DNA of 64,000 nucleotides, taken from Paulinella micropora (Eukaryota > Cercozoa > Imbricatea > Euglyphida > Paulinellidae). The stretch is taken from positions 40,001-104,000 of the forward strand of contig WBZZ01005325.1 in assembly GCA_019918135.1 (NCBI GenBank), written 5' to 3'. Below are positions 34,205 to 44,107 of this stretch, piece by piece. The position numbers and the translations under genes are program-made. The notes beneath the pieces are model-generated. The model saw only the letters and a list, made by a program, of their open reading frames with translations, had not been told where the DNA came from and did no database searches. Position 1 is the stretch's first letter; each line of letters starts with the position of its first letter.

Positions 34205-36060
34205 CTTGGCTAGAAAAAAAGGAGAGAAAGAAACGAGGAGAGAAAGAAACGAGGAGAGAAAGAAACGAGGAGAGAAAGAAACGAGGAGAGAAAGAACGAG
34301 GAGAGAAAGAAACGAGGAGAGAGAAGAACGAGAGAGAGAAACGAGAGAGAAAGAGTGACAGAGACACAGAGAGAAAGAAAAGGGGAAGGGGCAGCGAATT
34401 GAAAAAGAACTCATGATAAACCAAGTCCCAAAACACTCGGGCAAAGGCAGAAAAGAAAACCGTTGAGTTGCTGCTAAAATACTTGCAATTCAAACGAGAA
34501 CACGACGATACACACGACGATACATGCACACGAGGATACAGACACGCAAATACAAAACACGACGATACACACACAAGTACACAAATACACGCAAATACAC
34601 ACAAATACACACATACAGACACACACGACGATACACACACACGCAAATACACAAATACACGCAAATACACATACACACAGACACACAAATACAACACGCA
34701 CACATACAACACACATAAATACACAAATACACACAAATACACACAAATACACACAAATACACAAATACACACATACAACACACACAAATACACGCACATA
34801 CACACATACAGACACACACAAATACACACATACAGACACACACAAATACACACATACAGACACACACAAATACACGCAAATACACACATACAGACACACA
34901 CAAATACACGCAAATACACACATACAACACGCACACATACAAAAAGAGAACCCACGCACACACATACATACACTGGGAGAGGAAGGAGGGGGGGGGAGGT
35001 GTACCCTGGGCAGAGAGATGCAAGATCGATTGTGAGGGATGCGAGGGTTTTGTGTTTGTGTGGCGAGGGGGAGGGCAGGGGGAGGGCCTGATGCTGGCAG
35101 CATTGAGCAAAACCAATGTTGGCAGCATTGGGTTTGCCCAATGATTCGGCATCGCAGGCCCTCCCCTTCGAATACAGCCAATTGGGCAAACCCAATGTTG
35201 GCAGAATTGCGCAAACCCAATGTTGGCAGAATTGGGTTCGCCCAATGGGCTGTCGAAGGGGAAAGGGGCCGAACCTACATCATTGGGCAAACCCAATTCT
35301 GTCAACATTGGGTTTGCCCAATGCTGCCAACATTGGGTTTGCGCAATTCTGCCAACATTGGGTTTGCCCAATGACATAGTTTCGGCCCCCCCTCCCCTTC
35401 GACAGCCCATTGGGCGAACCCAATTCTGTCAACATTGGGTTCGCCCAATGCTGCCAACATTGGGTTTGCCCAATGACTTCGGCATCGCAGGCCCTCCCCT
35501 CGATTACAGCACATTGAGCAAAACCAATGTTGGCAACATTGGGGTTGCGCAATGCTGCCAACATTGGGTTTGCCCAATGCTGCCAACATTGAGTTGCCCA
35601 ATGACTTCGGTATCGCAGGCCCTCCCCTCGATTACAGCACATTGGGCAAAACCAATGCTGCCAACATTGGGTTTGTGCAATGGCGAGTAGATTGTGCACA
35701 CTCCGGATTGGCCCCCTTGAGACTTGTGTGTATATGTGTTTATCGTTGTGTGTGAGACTTGTGTGTGTGAGACGTCGTGTGTGAGACGTGTATCGTCGTA
35801 TATCGTAGTATACCGTCGTGTATCTTCGTGTGTGTATCATCGTGCGTGTATCGTCGTGTGTGTGTATCGTCGTGTATCGTGTATCGTCCTGTGGTCGTCG
35901 TGTGTGTGTATCGTCGTGTATCGTGTATCGTCCTGTGGTCGTCGTGTGTGTATCTTCGTGTGTGTATCGTCGTGTGTGTATCTTCGTGTGTGTGTATCTT
36001 CGTGTGTGTATCGTCGTGTGTGTATCTTCGTGTGTGTGTATCGTCGTGTGTGTGAAATCT
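34205..36060. repeat. Mirrored low-complexity region (purine repeat, CA-type array, CCAAT core, TG-type array)
   Basis: From left to right: a GAAACGAGGAGAGAAA purine array (34,205-34,380), an ACACAAATACAC / ACACGACGATACAC array (about 34,498-34,970), the CCAAT palindrome array (35,080-35,690), and a GTGTGTATCGTCGTGTG array (about 35,725-36,055). The last is largely the reverse complement of the second, so the two arrays could pair across the core. Long frames here (Thr-His-Thr or Cys-Val-Cys polymers) are not genes. Confidence 0.75.
35080..35690. repeat. ATTGGG/CCCAAT palindromic array
   Basis: More than fifteen copies of ATTGGGTTTGCCCAAT or its variants, alternating with GCTGCCAACATTGGG and with GGCATCGCAGGCCCTCCCCT blocks. 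Each short unit is itself a hairpin (ATTGGG pairing with CCCAAT across a TTTG or AAAC centre). Confidence 0.8.
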
Positions 36061-36196
36061 CTTTGGCTTTGTGTCTGGTTTTTTTTTGGTGTTGTTGTTT
36101 TGTCTTTTCCTTCTCTGGGATTTCTTTGGGTCTGTATGTGCGTGTGCATTCTTCGTCTTTTCTATTTTTTTCGTGTATCGTCGTGTCTGTCCTGTG

Positions 36197-36535
36197 TTAA
36201 TTTTGGCGTGTTTTTTTTTTGCCCCTGGTTTGTCTGCCGTCCCAGGATAGACGAGCCTGGCCAAGCCGAGCGAGGATCGACCCCCCCAAACGCCACGGTG
36301 CTCTCGAGCACCGTGGCGCTGGGCCAATGAGCTCCAGAAATACCTCGAACATCAGCCTGTCGCGTTCAACACCGTGCGAGTCACATCGCTTGTCGCAGCT
36401 GATCACTGTCCTGCGCAAGAGGAGGGCCGCGCCCTCAACTTTTTTGGTGGCCACGTTGATCCCACACGTGGGCCTGACGCGTGCCACTCTCTCCTGATAT
36501 TGTGCCCTGCCGCGCGCGTTGTCTACCATCGAACC
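36197..36535 (-). CDS. Doubtful orphan frame
   Basis: About 110 residues from a possible ATG near 36,531 (MVDNARGRAQYQERVARVRP, then LLRRTVISCDKRCDSHGVER, FEVFLELIGP). The composition looks coding in the middle, but the end runs through a perfect palindrome and a basic tail. The wider open frame upstream crosses poly-C runs and is not credible. Confidence 0.3.
   Translation of the reverse strand, partial: GSMVDNARGRAQYQERVARVRPTCGINVATKKVEGAALLLRRTVISCDKRCDSHGVERDRLMFEVFLELIGPAPRCSRAPWRLGGSILARLGQARLSWDGRQTRGKKKTRQN
36291..36318. repeat. 13-bp perfect inverted repeat
   Basis: CGCCACGGTGCTC and GAGCACCGTGGCG separated by two bases. A strong hairpin, or a binding site for a dimeric protein. 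Confidence 0.85.
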
Positions 36536-36914
36536 TGCAAAAACATAGCACGCAAGGAATTTGCTGGGGGGGGGGGGTGCTGTTCCCCTCCCCCCGCACA
36601 TTCCCCTTCTCTCCCATTCCCTCACTCTCCTTAGAATCGAGCTAAGCGCGCCCCTTGCTGGCCCTCCCCCCCCCCTCTTTGCTGCACAAACAACGGTGGC
36701 AGAGAGAAGACGGGTTGCCGGGGGGTGTACGTGGGGGGGAGAGAGGCGCGGAACCCCCCCCCCCCTATGGAAAAGGGCCGGCCAAAGGTACGGCGAGCTG
36801 TTGGAAGGGGAGGGGGGGGGCCGCCGCAGCACCATCCCTCTCCCCGCCCCGTCGCTCCCCGCCCAACATCTGACGAACCGCGCGACAAAAAGACGAAAAA
36901 GTACAAAGAAAGAG
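36536..36914. other. Spacer with G/C-runs
   Basis: Several poly-G and poly-C tracts (near 36,566, 36,666, 36,757, 36,815). No gene supported. Confidence 0.6.
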
Positions 36915-38383
36915 ATGGAGCGCAAACGGCCGGCCCGTGGCACCGAGGAAATGTTCCGCGGTGATGCGTCAGCCAAAAGCTACGCACAGAAACTGGGCCG
37001 GCCGCTCAACCCTCGTGGTGTTGAGGCTGCCCAGAACCTTTGGGCGCTGATCAGAGATCTGCAGGGTGCAGAGGAAGCAGTCCGGTTTGCTCTGGTGTGT
37101 CACGAATCCCTGGCGATTGTCAAAGCAGTGAGTTCTGGGGGGGCTGGGAGCAACCAGTCTTTGACCTGTCGCGTGACAGCAAGAAAGCAGTGTTCTCTTT
37201 CTTTGTCCAACACTGTATTAACAGTCACCTGCCCTTGCGACAGGTTGCGCTGGCTGCGCCCTACAGCCCAGCACATTACACCGGGAAGCGCCTGAACGAG
37301 GTGACTGTCACAACCCTGGTCATGCTAGGCAACAGCGCCAGTGAAAACCACGCAGTGGAAGCAGAGAGAAACTTCCTGAACGCGTTTGCTTGTATCCACG
37401 AAATAATCACCGCCAACACCAGTGACATCTGCCAGCACCTGCGGGATTGCCGAAACACAAAAGAATTGCGGTTACTCTCGATTCTAGGCGGGGAGATGAC
37501 TGACGACAGCCTGCGGGTCTTGCAAGGGCTACACGATTTGGAGTGCCTGACTCTCCGGAAGTGCGACCAGATTACCGACACCGGCCTACAAGAAGCGTTG
37601 GCGCCCCTGCCAGACTTCGCGAACTTTGCGTCAAGAATTGCACTCACGTTAGAGGCGCCCAGCTACGGGGTCTGCAACAATTGACGAAGCTGACGTTGAG
37701 CCCACGGGCACTGGATCAAACTATAGAGGAAGTGTCTTTCCTGAGCAAGCTGAAATATTTAGACTTGCTCGGGTGCACCGGCGTCACGGGCAACAACATA
37801 GAACTACTTGCCGGTCCCGGTTCGACTGCCTGCGACTTCAGTTGGTCGGTGGGATCTCAGTGACGAAAAGCTGCGAGTTCTAGGCCACGTGCAGGGCCTG
37901 CAAGCCCTGCATTTGGACGGGACCACCAACATCACTGTGTACGGCCTGGCAGATCTGCAGCTCTGTCCCGCACTAGAAGAACTGATCATCGGCGGCTGTA
38001 GTCAGCTCGAGGACCTTTTTGTACTACAGAGCTTCCGTGCGCTGCGCACCCTGCAGCTGATAGGTCTGGACGCAAGCCAAGGCCCGCCGCCCGGGTTTGC
38101 GTCCGGCAGAGCTTTACAAAGGCTACAGCTATATACTTACCTCATATCAGACGAGACAATCTCCGCGTTGCGGCGCTCCCGGTCACTGGAAGAATTGCAA
38201 CTAATTGGGTGCATGATCACGGGCAGCGTCTTAGGGCTACAGGACTGCCGCTCGCTCGGAACGTTCACGCTAATTCAGTGTGCTGGTGTGTCTGCTGAAT
38301 CGCGGGAGGCGCTGGTACGGGCCAGGCCTGACCTGCGCCTTTGCCTGAGCCTCCACGATCTGTATTCCGTCCTGTTGGCTTAA
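36915..38383 (+). pseudogene. Leucine-rich-repeat protein gene (AMN1/F-box-LRR type), broken
   Basis: The start ATG at 36,915 (MERKRPARGTEEMF) is followed by coding in more than one frame; about three breaks. LRR units of the cysteine-containing type are clear: LECLTLRKCDQITDTGLQE, LRELCVKNCTHVRGAQLRG, LKYLDLLGCTGVTGNN, LQALHLDGTTNITVYGL, LEELIIGGCSQLEDL, LEELQLIGCMITGSVL. Such repeats form a curved binding surface and are common in giant-virus F-box/LRR families and in host ubiquitin-ligase adaptors. Its 3' end is duplicated at 44,108-44,470. Confidence 0.65.
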
Positions 38384-38396
38384 ATGGTGTGCGCTA

Positions 38397-38663
38397 TTAA
38401 AAAGAATTGTTAAAATCGGCCAGCGGGCTGCGCTTGCACGCCTGCTTGTGTCCCACTCTCCAGTCAGCAACCTGGCACTTGCGTCCGCAATAGGCCGCCG
38501 CAAAGCATCGTGTACAACTCGCTGGCAGGTAGTCTGCGCGTTTCGCACTTAGTCCGTCACAGCCACTATAGGTACAGTTGTTCGGGTGTGCGTCCATGAA
38601 GGTCGGCGCATCTTTTTTTGTCTGTGCACGATCCTGTCCAGAAAACGGGGACAAGGTGAACAT
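38397..38663 (-). CDS. MYND-type zinc-finger protein
   Basis: 88 residues from ATG 38,663; the longer frame upstream is poly-Pro from a C-run. The MYND finger covers the C-terminal half: CTYSGCDGL...CTRCFAAAYCGRKCQ, then DWRVGHKQACK. This is the C..C...C..C...YC..C....W..H...C ligand order that binds two zincs and usually mediates protein-protein contacts in chromatin or signalling proteins. Stand-alone MYND proteins occur in large DNA viruses. It converges with the LRR gene, 13 bases apart. Confidence 0.75.
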   Translation of the reverse strand: MFTLSPFSGQDRAQTKKDAPTFMDAHPNNCTYSGCDGLSAKRADYLPASCTRCFAAAYCGRKCQVADWRVGHKQACKRSPLADFNNSF

Positions 38664-38904
38664 GAAAAAAAAAGGGGGGGGGGAGGACAGGGGGGGGGGG
38701 GGGAGCGGCGTCCGCTTACCTTCCCTCACCCCCCCCCCCGAAAAAGGTTCTTGGTGCGCTTTTGTCCTCCCCGCCGGAAAAACGTGCTGATTCTGGCTTG
38801 AAGAAGGGGGGCTTGTCCATGCGTCGTCTCCCTCCCTTCTCTCTTATCTCTCCACGCACGTCCCCTTTCTTTGAGAGACAGAGAGAGGAGACACAAATAA
38901 AAAA
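38664..38904. other. Short spacer with G- and C-runs
   Basis: Poly-G near 38,690 and poly-C near 38,732, then a T/C-rich stretch and an ACAAATAAAAAA leader before ATG 38,905. Confidence 0.5.
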
Positions 38905-39741
38905 ATGGCCATGGGACTGTACCCCCCTTTTGTCGCCCTGAACCCTTCCCCTTTCTCTCCCTCGGTGCTAGGGAAAATAACGCAAGAAGACAAGAGAGAG
39001 GATTTGTTCAGGCCGGCGCACGATGTGCCCAGCGCTCTCGGGAGAAAGTCGGTTACGGCCCAAAAGCGCGCTTGGCTGGTCGAATGCCGTGAGCTCAGCG
39101 GGCAGCTGTCCCGGGCGGGCGTGAAGAAGCGTGCGAGGCTTGAGCGGCTGCCATTGCCGGAGTTGCACAAGGAGCTGTGTTCTCTGCGCACATTGGTCGC
39201 GAGGCCGCCGGTAGTAGTGGACAAGGCGGTGTGCCCGGCGGTTCTTGGTCTGGTGGTGTCTTACGTGCTGGGCGGACACATTCCCGGCTTGGCCGACGCG
39301 CGGGCAATTTACTACCGAACGGCAGCGGGACTGTCGCGCGTGTCTCGCGCGTTCAGGGGTGTCGTGGCTGGGCAGGTCCCGCCCCCTACCGCTCAGGATA
39401 AGCTAAACAGCCTCGTGTTTTACGGACTACTGCGCGGTAAGGAATGGTCAAGCTGGGAGTTGGTAAAGCGTGACGTGCTGTCGTTGGTCACAGAGGAGGT
39501 CCCTTCACGCAAGCTGCACAAGGGAGTCGCCTATATAAGCAGAGAGTTCAAGCTACGGGAACTCTTTGAAGGCTGCATCGACATGGCAGACCATGAGACT
39601 TTGATAGTGCTGTCCCGCCGAGTATGCGAGCTAGTCGTGCCGAAAACGCATCGCATGGTGGTAGAAGCACAGATGGCCTTGCTGAAGCGCAGGCGCCGCT
39701 CGCAGGCAAGAAGCCGCGTGAAGAAACCTGTTGCCACCTAA
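38905..39741 (+). CDS. Orphan 278-aa basic protein, possibly F-box-like
   Basis: 278 residues. A helical N-terminal region (RAWLVECRELSGQLSRAGVK, then LERLPLPELHKELCSLR) is followed by VCPAVLGLVVSYVLG...GLSRVSRAFRGVVAG. The latter has the spacing of an F-box (a PxxxLxxxxxYL helix and an LSxVSRxFRxxV helix). The C-terminal region is basic (LKRRRRSQARSRVKKP). The frame is clean and GC-rich. The F-box suggestion is weak; otherwise unknown. Confidence 0.5.
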   Translation: MAMGLYPPFVALNPSPFSPSVLGKITQEDKREDLFRPAHDVPSALGRKSVTAQKRAWLVECRELSGQLSRAGVKKRARLERLPLPELHKELCSLRTLVARPPVVVDKAVCPAVLGLVVSYVLGGHIPGLADARAIYYRTAAGLSRVSRAFRGVVAGQVPPPTAQDKLNSLVFYGLLRGKEWSSWELVKRDVLSLVTEEVPSRKLHKGVAYISREFKLRELFEGCIDMADHETLIVLSRRVCELVVPKTHRMVVEAQMALLKRRRRSQARSRVKKPVAT

Positions 39742-40110
39742 CTATTGTCTTTTTTTACGGCAAAAGAGTTTTTTTAGAGTGTATTTACAGACAAATTAAA
39801 AAGAGTTAGTGGTTGTAGTAGTAGTGTGGCCTTCCTTAATTGACTGCCCTTGAGCTTGCAGTACTTTTTTTCCTTTTTTAGCCCTGCTGCTCCAACCGGA
39901 CCATGAAAGCACCTCCCTCTCCATGGGTGCTGGCTGTGCGCCTGCCTGCTCCTTCCTTCTTTTGGGGGGCGCGCACCTTCCTGGGCGGGTTGGGGGGGGG
40001 GCACCCCCTCCCCTTTTTAATGGTCCCGACGCCGGCCGCCTGGAAAATCTGGAACACCGCCCACTTCACGGGAAAATGGCTGTTACACTCTCTCCTGCTT
40101 TTTTCGATCT
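39742..40110. other. Gene-free spacer
   Basis: A TTTTTTTACGG...AAAGAG stretch, then mixed DNA with one G-run near 40,001. No supported frame. Confidence 0.5.
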
Positions 40111-40469
40111 GTAACGGCTGACGTAGCCCTCCTACGCTCCAACGGTTTTCTAACGTTTTTCTGAGGGACGATTTTTGATAAGCCTCCCCCCCCCAAAAAG
40201 GCTGCACTGCATGCAACTAAATAATAAATTTCGATAGGCCGGAAAGAAAACAAAAAGGTAAATAACTTCTTTATAAATCTATACGTGTTATAAAACGTAT
40301 AGATATATAAAAGAGTTATTTACCTTTCTTTTCCTTTCCGGCCTATCGAAATTCATTATTTAGTTGCATGCAGTGCAGCCTTTTTGGGGGGGGGAGGCTT
40401 ATCAAAAATCGTCCCTCAGAAAAACGTTAGAAAACCGTTGGTGCGTAGGAGGGCTACGTCAGCCGTTAC
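40111..40469. repeat. 359-bp near-perfect palindrome
   Basis: Arms of about 175 bases: GTAACGGCTGACGTAGCCCT at the left is matched by AGGGCTACGTCAGCCGTTAC at the right, and the pairing continues through the AACGTTTTTCTGAGGGACG part, a poly-C/poly-G pair, GCAGTGCAGCC, and an AT-rich centre near 40,290 (ACGTGTTATAAAACGT). The two arms differ at only a few bases. No gene inside. Fold-back MITE or a virus-type hairpin origin are the main options. Confidence 0.9.
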
Positions 40470-41027
40470 CGAAAACGTGCCCTCCGGCCCGGCCCTAAAA
40501 ACTCCACGGAAAAAGAACCTGGAAACAATGAAAATCTGTTTTTGCCTGTAATTTCCGGTCCGACGTAAATCTCGGGTAGTCCATATGCAGATAGTGAAAA
40601 TTTAAGTTTTGTGTACAAGAGGGAGAGTAAGAGTAGGACAGGGCGAGGGGGGGTGGAGGAGTGTGCGCCCGTCTGGAGGGGAAGATGCGGAGGGAAGGGA
40701 AAGGAGGGGAGGAGTGTGCGCCCGTCTGGAGGGGGGGGGGGTGCGGATGGAAGGGGAAGAGGGAGAGCCGGATAGAGAGTAGTGTGTGGAGTCGCGCGTT
40801 TGAGGAGCAGGAAAAAATAATGTGTGCTTTCTACAACAGACTGAACATCATTTCATTGCAGACCCTCGCTCTCTCTCTCTCTCTCTGCAGTTGAATATTT
40901 ATGTAATGGACCAGAAAACCAGCCAAGGAAAACTATCTGAGGCTTGATGCAGTATACAAAAAAGAAATGTGCCTTTAATAAAAAACTACGAAATTTCACG
41001 CCCTAAGAAAGGGCCAGTTCGTTTTTC
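40470..41027. other. Gene-free spacer
   Basis: GC-mixed DNA with a GTCTGGAGGGG repeat around 40,668-40,735 and a (CT)n run at 40,868. It ends just past the stop of the helicase gene. No supported frame. Confidence 0.5.
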
Positions 41028-43823
41028 TTATTCGAGCATGCCTTCCCCTCGGGCATGCATGCTCATGATTTGGGCGCGGCAGTGCTGCTGTTGCTCTTCT
41101 TGTGAAAGAGTTGCCAGTAGCCTGTCTGCTTGTGCGTCCCATCTGAGGTAGAAGGCCAGGTCCCGCGTGAAGCGCAGCCAGTCTATCCCAGTGTAGGACC
41201 CGCGGCGATTGCTGCGACACCAAGTATTGTAACGTTCCCGCCATAGCTCGGCTCCCCACTGCGCCACCGAGTCTTTGGCGGTGGTAATTTGCTCTACGTT
41301 ATAGACTTTGGCGGTGGTAATTTTCTCATAGAAATATTGGACATGCAAGGGGCTGCTCGTGTAGGCACTCCGCCAAAAGATCTCGGTGTTGTATTCTGCA
41401 TCTTGTCTCAGGTTTATCTGATCGACCTGAGGGTCCACGTAAAGAAAGAAATGCCAAGCGATTACTTCGTCGGGCAGAGAGTCTAGTCGAGCGAAGTATT
41501 CCCTGCAAGCCGGCGTGCCCGTACGGCCTGCGAATTGGTTGGAGACGGGCGAGTAGACGTAGCGTCGTTCGCCTCTCTCAACCTTCACTGTATCTTCATG
41601 GTTCGATAAAAACATGTAGCCTGCCTTGTTCAAGACCGTGTAGATAGGCAAGAACTTGGCGTTGATGTTCTGCGTTTTACTGGTAATCATGTCCTTGATC
41701 GTGTTAGAGCCCTGCTTGTTGGTCGAATGCACGGCCTCCTCCGAAACCACCAGGATCTTGCCCACTAGCTGCGAGTTATGTTTGCCGAAAACCTCCTCTG
41801 GCTTGCTGGTTTTGAACACCCAGTTGGCTCCGATCACTTTTGTCAGCAGCTCGACAAGCGTAGATTTTCCCGCTCCTGGCAAAGAAACAAAGACCAGCGC
41901 CTGCTCTGGTTTGTTGCCCTCTCGCAATAAGGTTTTGAACCACTTCTGCAGGTAAAGATACATTTGTGTGACTCCCCCAGCCAGCACGTCGTGCATGTAT
42001 TCCCTGAGCGGTTGTGCGAGGCCGAACATGGCGGCATCATCGAGCCCCCGCGCCTCCATGAAAGCCTCTATCTGCGCGGGCGTGACTCTAAAGCCCGTGA
42101 ATGCGTTCAGGTAGGTCGAGCGGTAGTCACTGGATCGCGCGTTGTTCCGCTCCTCGTCACGCACGGTAAAAAAATTCTCCGTTGAGTTTGCACAGCGATG
42201 ACTAGGGTTCTCTGACCAGACGCAAATCACATTGCTGCGAAGAAGGGTTGGGGTACTTTGCTGCTTGAGCGTCTTTTTGGCGGAGGCGTTCCGGGCCTGT
42301 TTAGTTGGCTCATCGGGTGGAGACCAGCAAATGCTGTGGGGTGGGATCTCCAGCGGAAAGGTTTTCCCGCTGCGTAAAAACTCGTTTTCGTTTTCAATGA
42401 CCCATTTTCTTTCGGTCCCATCTGAAGACATTGTCAAAACAGCATAAAGTCGTTTGCCCATTGCCTTCAACTCGCACAGGTAAGGGTTCAGAAAAAGAGT
42501 AAGCCTCTCCATGAATTTTTCGCGAGCTGTTTTGTACTCCTTCTCAAAAAGCTTTGCTGGGGACCAACGAGCTTGCTTTTCGTTCAGGGGCTTAACCAGG
42601 CGTCCATTGCTAGCTGCGTCGTGCCAGTGAGACACAAAGAAATCAATGGCCTCTTTGATAAAATCCTTCTTGTCTGTAATGCAGATATCAAGGTCGATAC
42701 TTGGCAGGTTTTCTCCGATATAGCGACGTGCTGGCTTCGTTGTGTCTTGCAGCGGTGCCAGTAGTTCATTTAGCTTCTCTTCATATTCCTGCATGTCGAG
42801 ATAGTCTTTCTTGCCGGATTCATCCTGGCCAACACTCTCTCCGTCGACTAGCTGTCCTTCTCTTTCTTTTGGCGCCAGCTGAAAACACACCGCTCCTTTT
42901 CGGGAGCATTCGCGATCATTGCAGCAGACGGACAAGCTGCGGCTATTAGGCAGAGCGATGATTGAAGCGTTATTAGAATCATGAAAGACGCCGGTGTAGG
43001 CAGGGCATGGATGGCGACGAGACCCCTTGTATTGGATGTAGAAGTGACCCGGACCAAGTTCGGGTCTGCTCCTAACAACGAAGGAAAAACCGTTGGTATG
43101 GTCGCGCACATCGCGTAAAAACGTTCTAACCTCACGGTTGCTGCACCAGCTTTCAAGGGAAGAGCTGCCCGTTGCAGACAGCCCACCTGCTGACGACGCG
43201 GGGTGTTTGCCGAGACCTTCCGGGGCTGGCAAGGACGGCTCTTCTTTTTCTTCTTCTTTCTCCCTCTCCTCGTCGTCCTGGGTGCTGGCGTAGTCGGCCT
43301 GCCATTGCTGGTGCACGTGGGCGTTGGTGCTGGCTAGCTCGTCCAGAGCGAAAGGCTGCGGGTGCTTGTGGGCTGTGCAACCAGCGTCGCCGCAAAAGAC
43401 ACTTAGGACGCGGCTGCCAAGATCAACTCTGACCTTGGCCTCATTGTTGCCCGCGTGGTGGAAGACGCCTGGTCGGGCCAGGCAAGGACGAGAAAGTTCC
43501 TGCCCCGTGTATTGCAGCTCAAAAGGTTCCGCGCCGCGCTCGATTGCATACAAAAGGGCACCACGAAGGCCACAGCGCCTTAAGAGAAATTCGTCAAGGA
43601 CGGCTCTGCTGTTCCAGTTCGCGTCGTGGTTGCGGGGCTGACCGAACGGACCTCCCGAACTGTATTCGCCGAGCCCGACTTCTTCTTCTTCGTCGTCGTC
43701 GTCGGGCTCCCCCTCTTGGCTGCACAAGCGCTTGCGCAGTGAAAGACGTTTGCTCTCGCTTTCGGCGACGGGTGGCAAAGCTCTCTTTCCGGTCTGTTTA
43801 GTACTTTCTGTGAGCCGGGACAT
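41028..43823 (-). CDS. SF3 (D5-like) helicase with two UL52-type zinc modules
   Basis: 931 residues, replication-type NTPase. The N-terminal 50 residues are acidic/basic. Two related zinc modules follow: Cys114-x7-His122...Cys144-x4-Cys149 (PCLARPGVFHH, FCGDAGC) and Cys273-x7-His281...Cys301-x4-Cys306 (PCPAYTGVFHD, CCNDREC), each like the Zn finger of herpes UL52/PrimPol primases. Between them is an acidic linker. The helicase core has Walker A SLPGAGKSTLVELL (about 650), Walker B KILVVSEEAVHS and sensor AGYMFLSNHED, then ERRYVYSP. No primase catalytic domain is visible. It would unwind DNA at a replication origin. A small tandem repeat (ITTAKVYNVEQITTAK) lies near the C-terminus. The most telling viral gene of the block. 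Confidence 0.82.
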   Translation of the reverse strand: MSRLTESTKQTGKRALPPVAESESKRLSLRKRLCSQEGEPDDDDEEEEVGLGEYSSGGPFGQPRNHDANWNSRAVLDEFLLRRCGLRGALLYAIERGAEPFELQYTGQELSRPCLARPGVFHHAGNNEAKVRVDLGSRVLSVFCGDAGCTAHKHPQPFALDELASTNAHVHQQWQADYASTQDDEEREKEEEKEEPSLPAPEGLGKHPASSAGGLSATGSSSLESWCSNREVRTFLRDVRDHTNGFSFVVRSRPELGPGHFYIQYKGSRRHPCPAYTGVFHDSNNASIIALPNSRSLSVCCNDRECSRKGAVCFQLAPKEREGQLVDGESVGQDESGKKDYLDMQEYEEKLNELLAPLQDTTKPARRYIGENLPSIDLDICITDKKDFIKEAIDFFVSHWHDAASNGRLVKPLNEKQARWSPAKLFEKEYKTAREKFMERLTLFLNPYLCELKAMGKRLYAVLTMSSDGTERKWVIENENEFLRSGKTFPLEIPPHSICWSPPDEPTKQARNASAKKTLKQQSTPTLLRSNVICVWSENPSHRCANSTENFFTVRDEERNNARSSDYRSTYLNAFTGFRVTPAQIEAFMEARGLDDAAMFGLAQPLREYMHDVLAGGVTQMYLYLQKWFKTLLREGNKPEQALVFVSLPGAGKSTLVELLTKVIGANWVFKTSKPEEVFGKHNSQLVGKILVVSEEAVHSTNKQGSNTIKDMITSKTQNINAKFLPIYTVLNKAGYMFLSNHEDTVKVERGERRYVYSPVSNQFAGRTGTPACREYFARLDSLPDEVIAWHFFLYVDPQVDQINLRQDAEYNTEIFWRSAYTSSPLHVQYFYEKITTAKVYNVEQITTAKDSVAQWGAELWRERYNTWCRSNRRGSYTGIDWLRFTRDLAFYLRWDAQADRLLATLSQEEQQQHCRAQIMSMHARGEGMLE

Positions 43824-44107
43824 GTCTAGCGCTTGATGCTCTTTTTTTGGCCGAGTTCACTTTTAACAGAGGGATGGGTAGCTGCAACGTCTTCTTTTTT
43901 TTGTTGTCTTTTTTTACCAAAAATGAAATGGTATGAAGAGAGAGAGAGAGAGAGATAGAAATGAAGGGAGAGGGGCAGGCGCGCCATTTCCCCCTATTTT
44001 GTCAAATTTTCTCCGAGGGGGGGGGGGTCGCTACCGCCGGTGGGTAGGGGGGGGGGAGAAATCGGGGGGAAAAAACAGGGAGTGGTAGATCGGGGGGGGG
44101 GGGGGGG
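43824..44107. other. Spacer with (GA)n and G-runs
   Basis: (GA)n at 43,938-43,954 and poly-G at 44,017-44,025 and about 44,093-44,107, the last abutting the duplicated LRR piece. No gene supported. Confidence 0.5.

Noticed and set aside
34474-35410. Frames of Cys-Val-Cys-Ile-Cys or Thr-His-Thr-Asn type
   Set aside because: Low-complexity CA/TG-type arrays, open in several frames at once.
35080-35690. CRISPR-like regular spacing of short palindromic repeats
   Set aside because: Spacers are themselves repeats, the units vary in length, no cas genes occur, and the context is eukaryotic.
36561-36976. Frames on both strands upstream of the LRR start
   Set aside because: They cross several C- and G-runs; only the part from ATG 36,915 looks coding.
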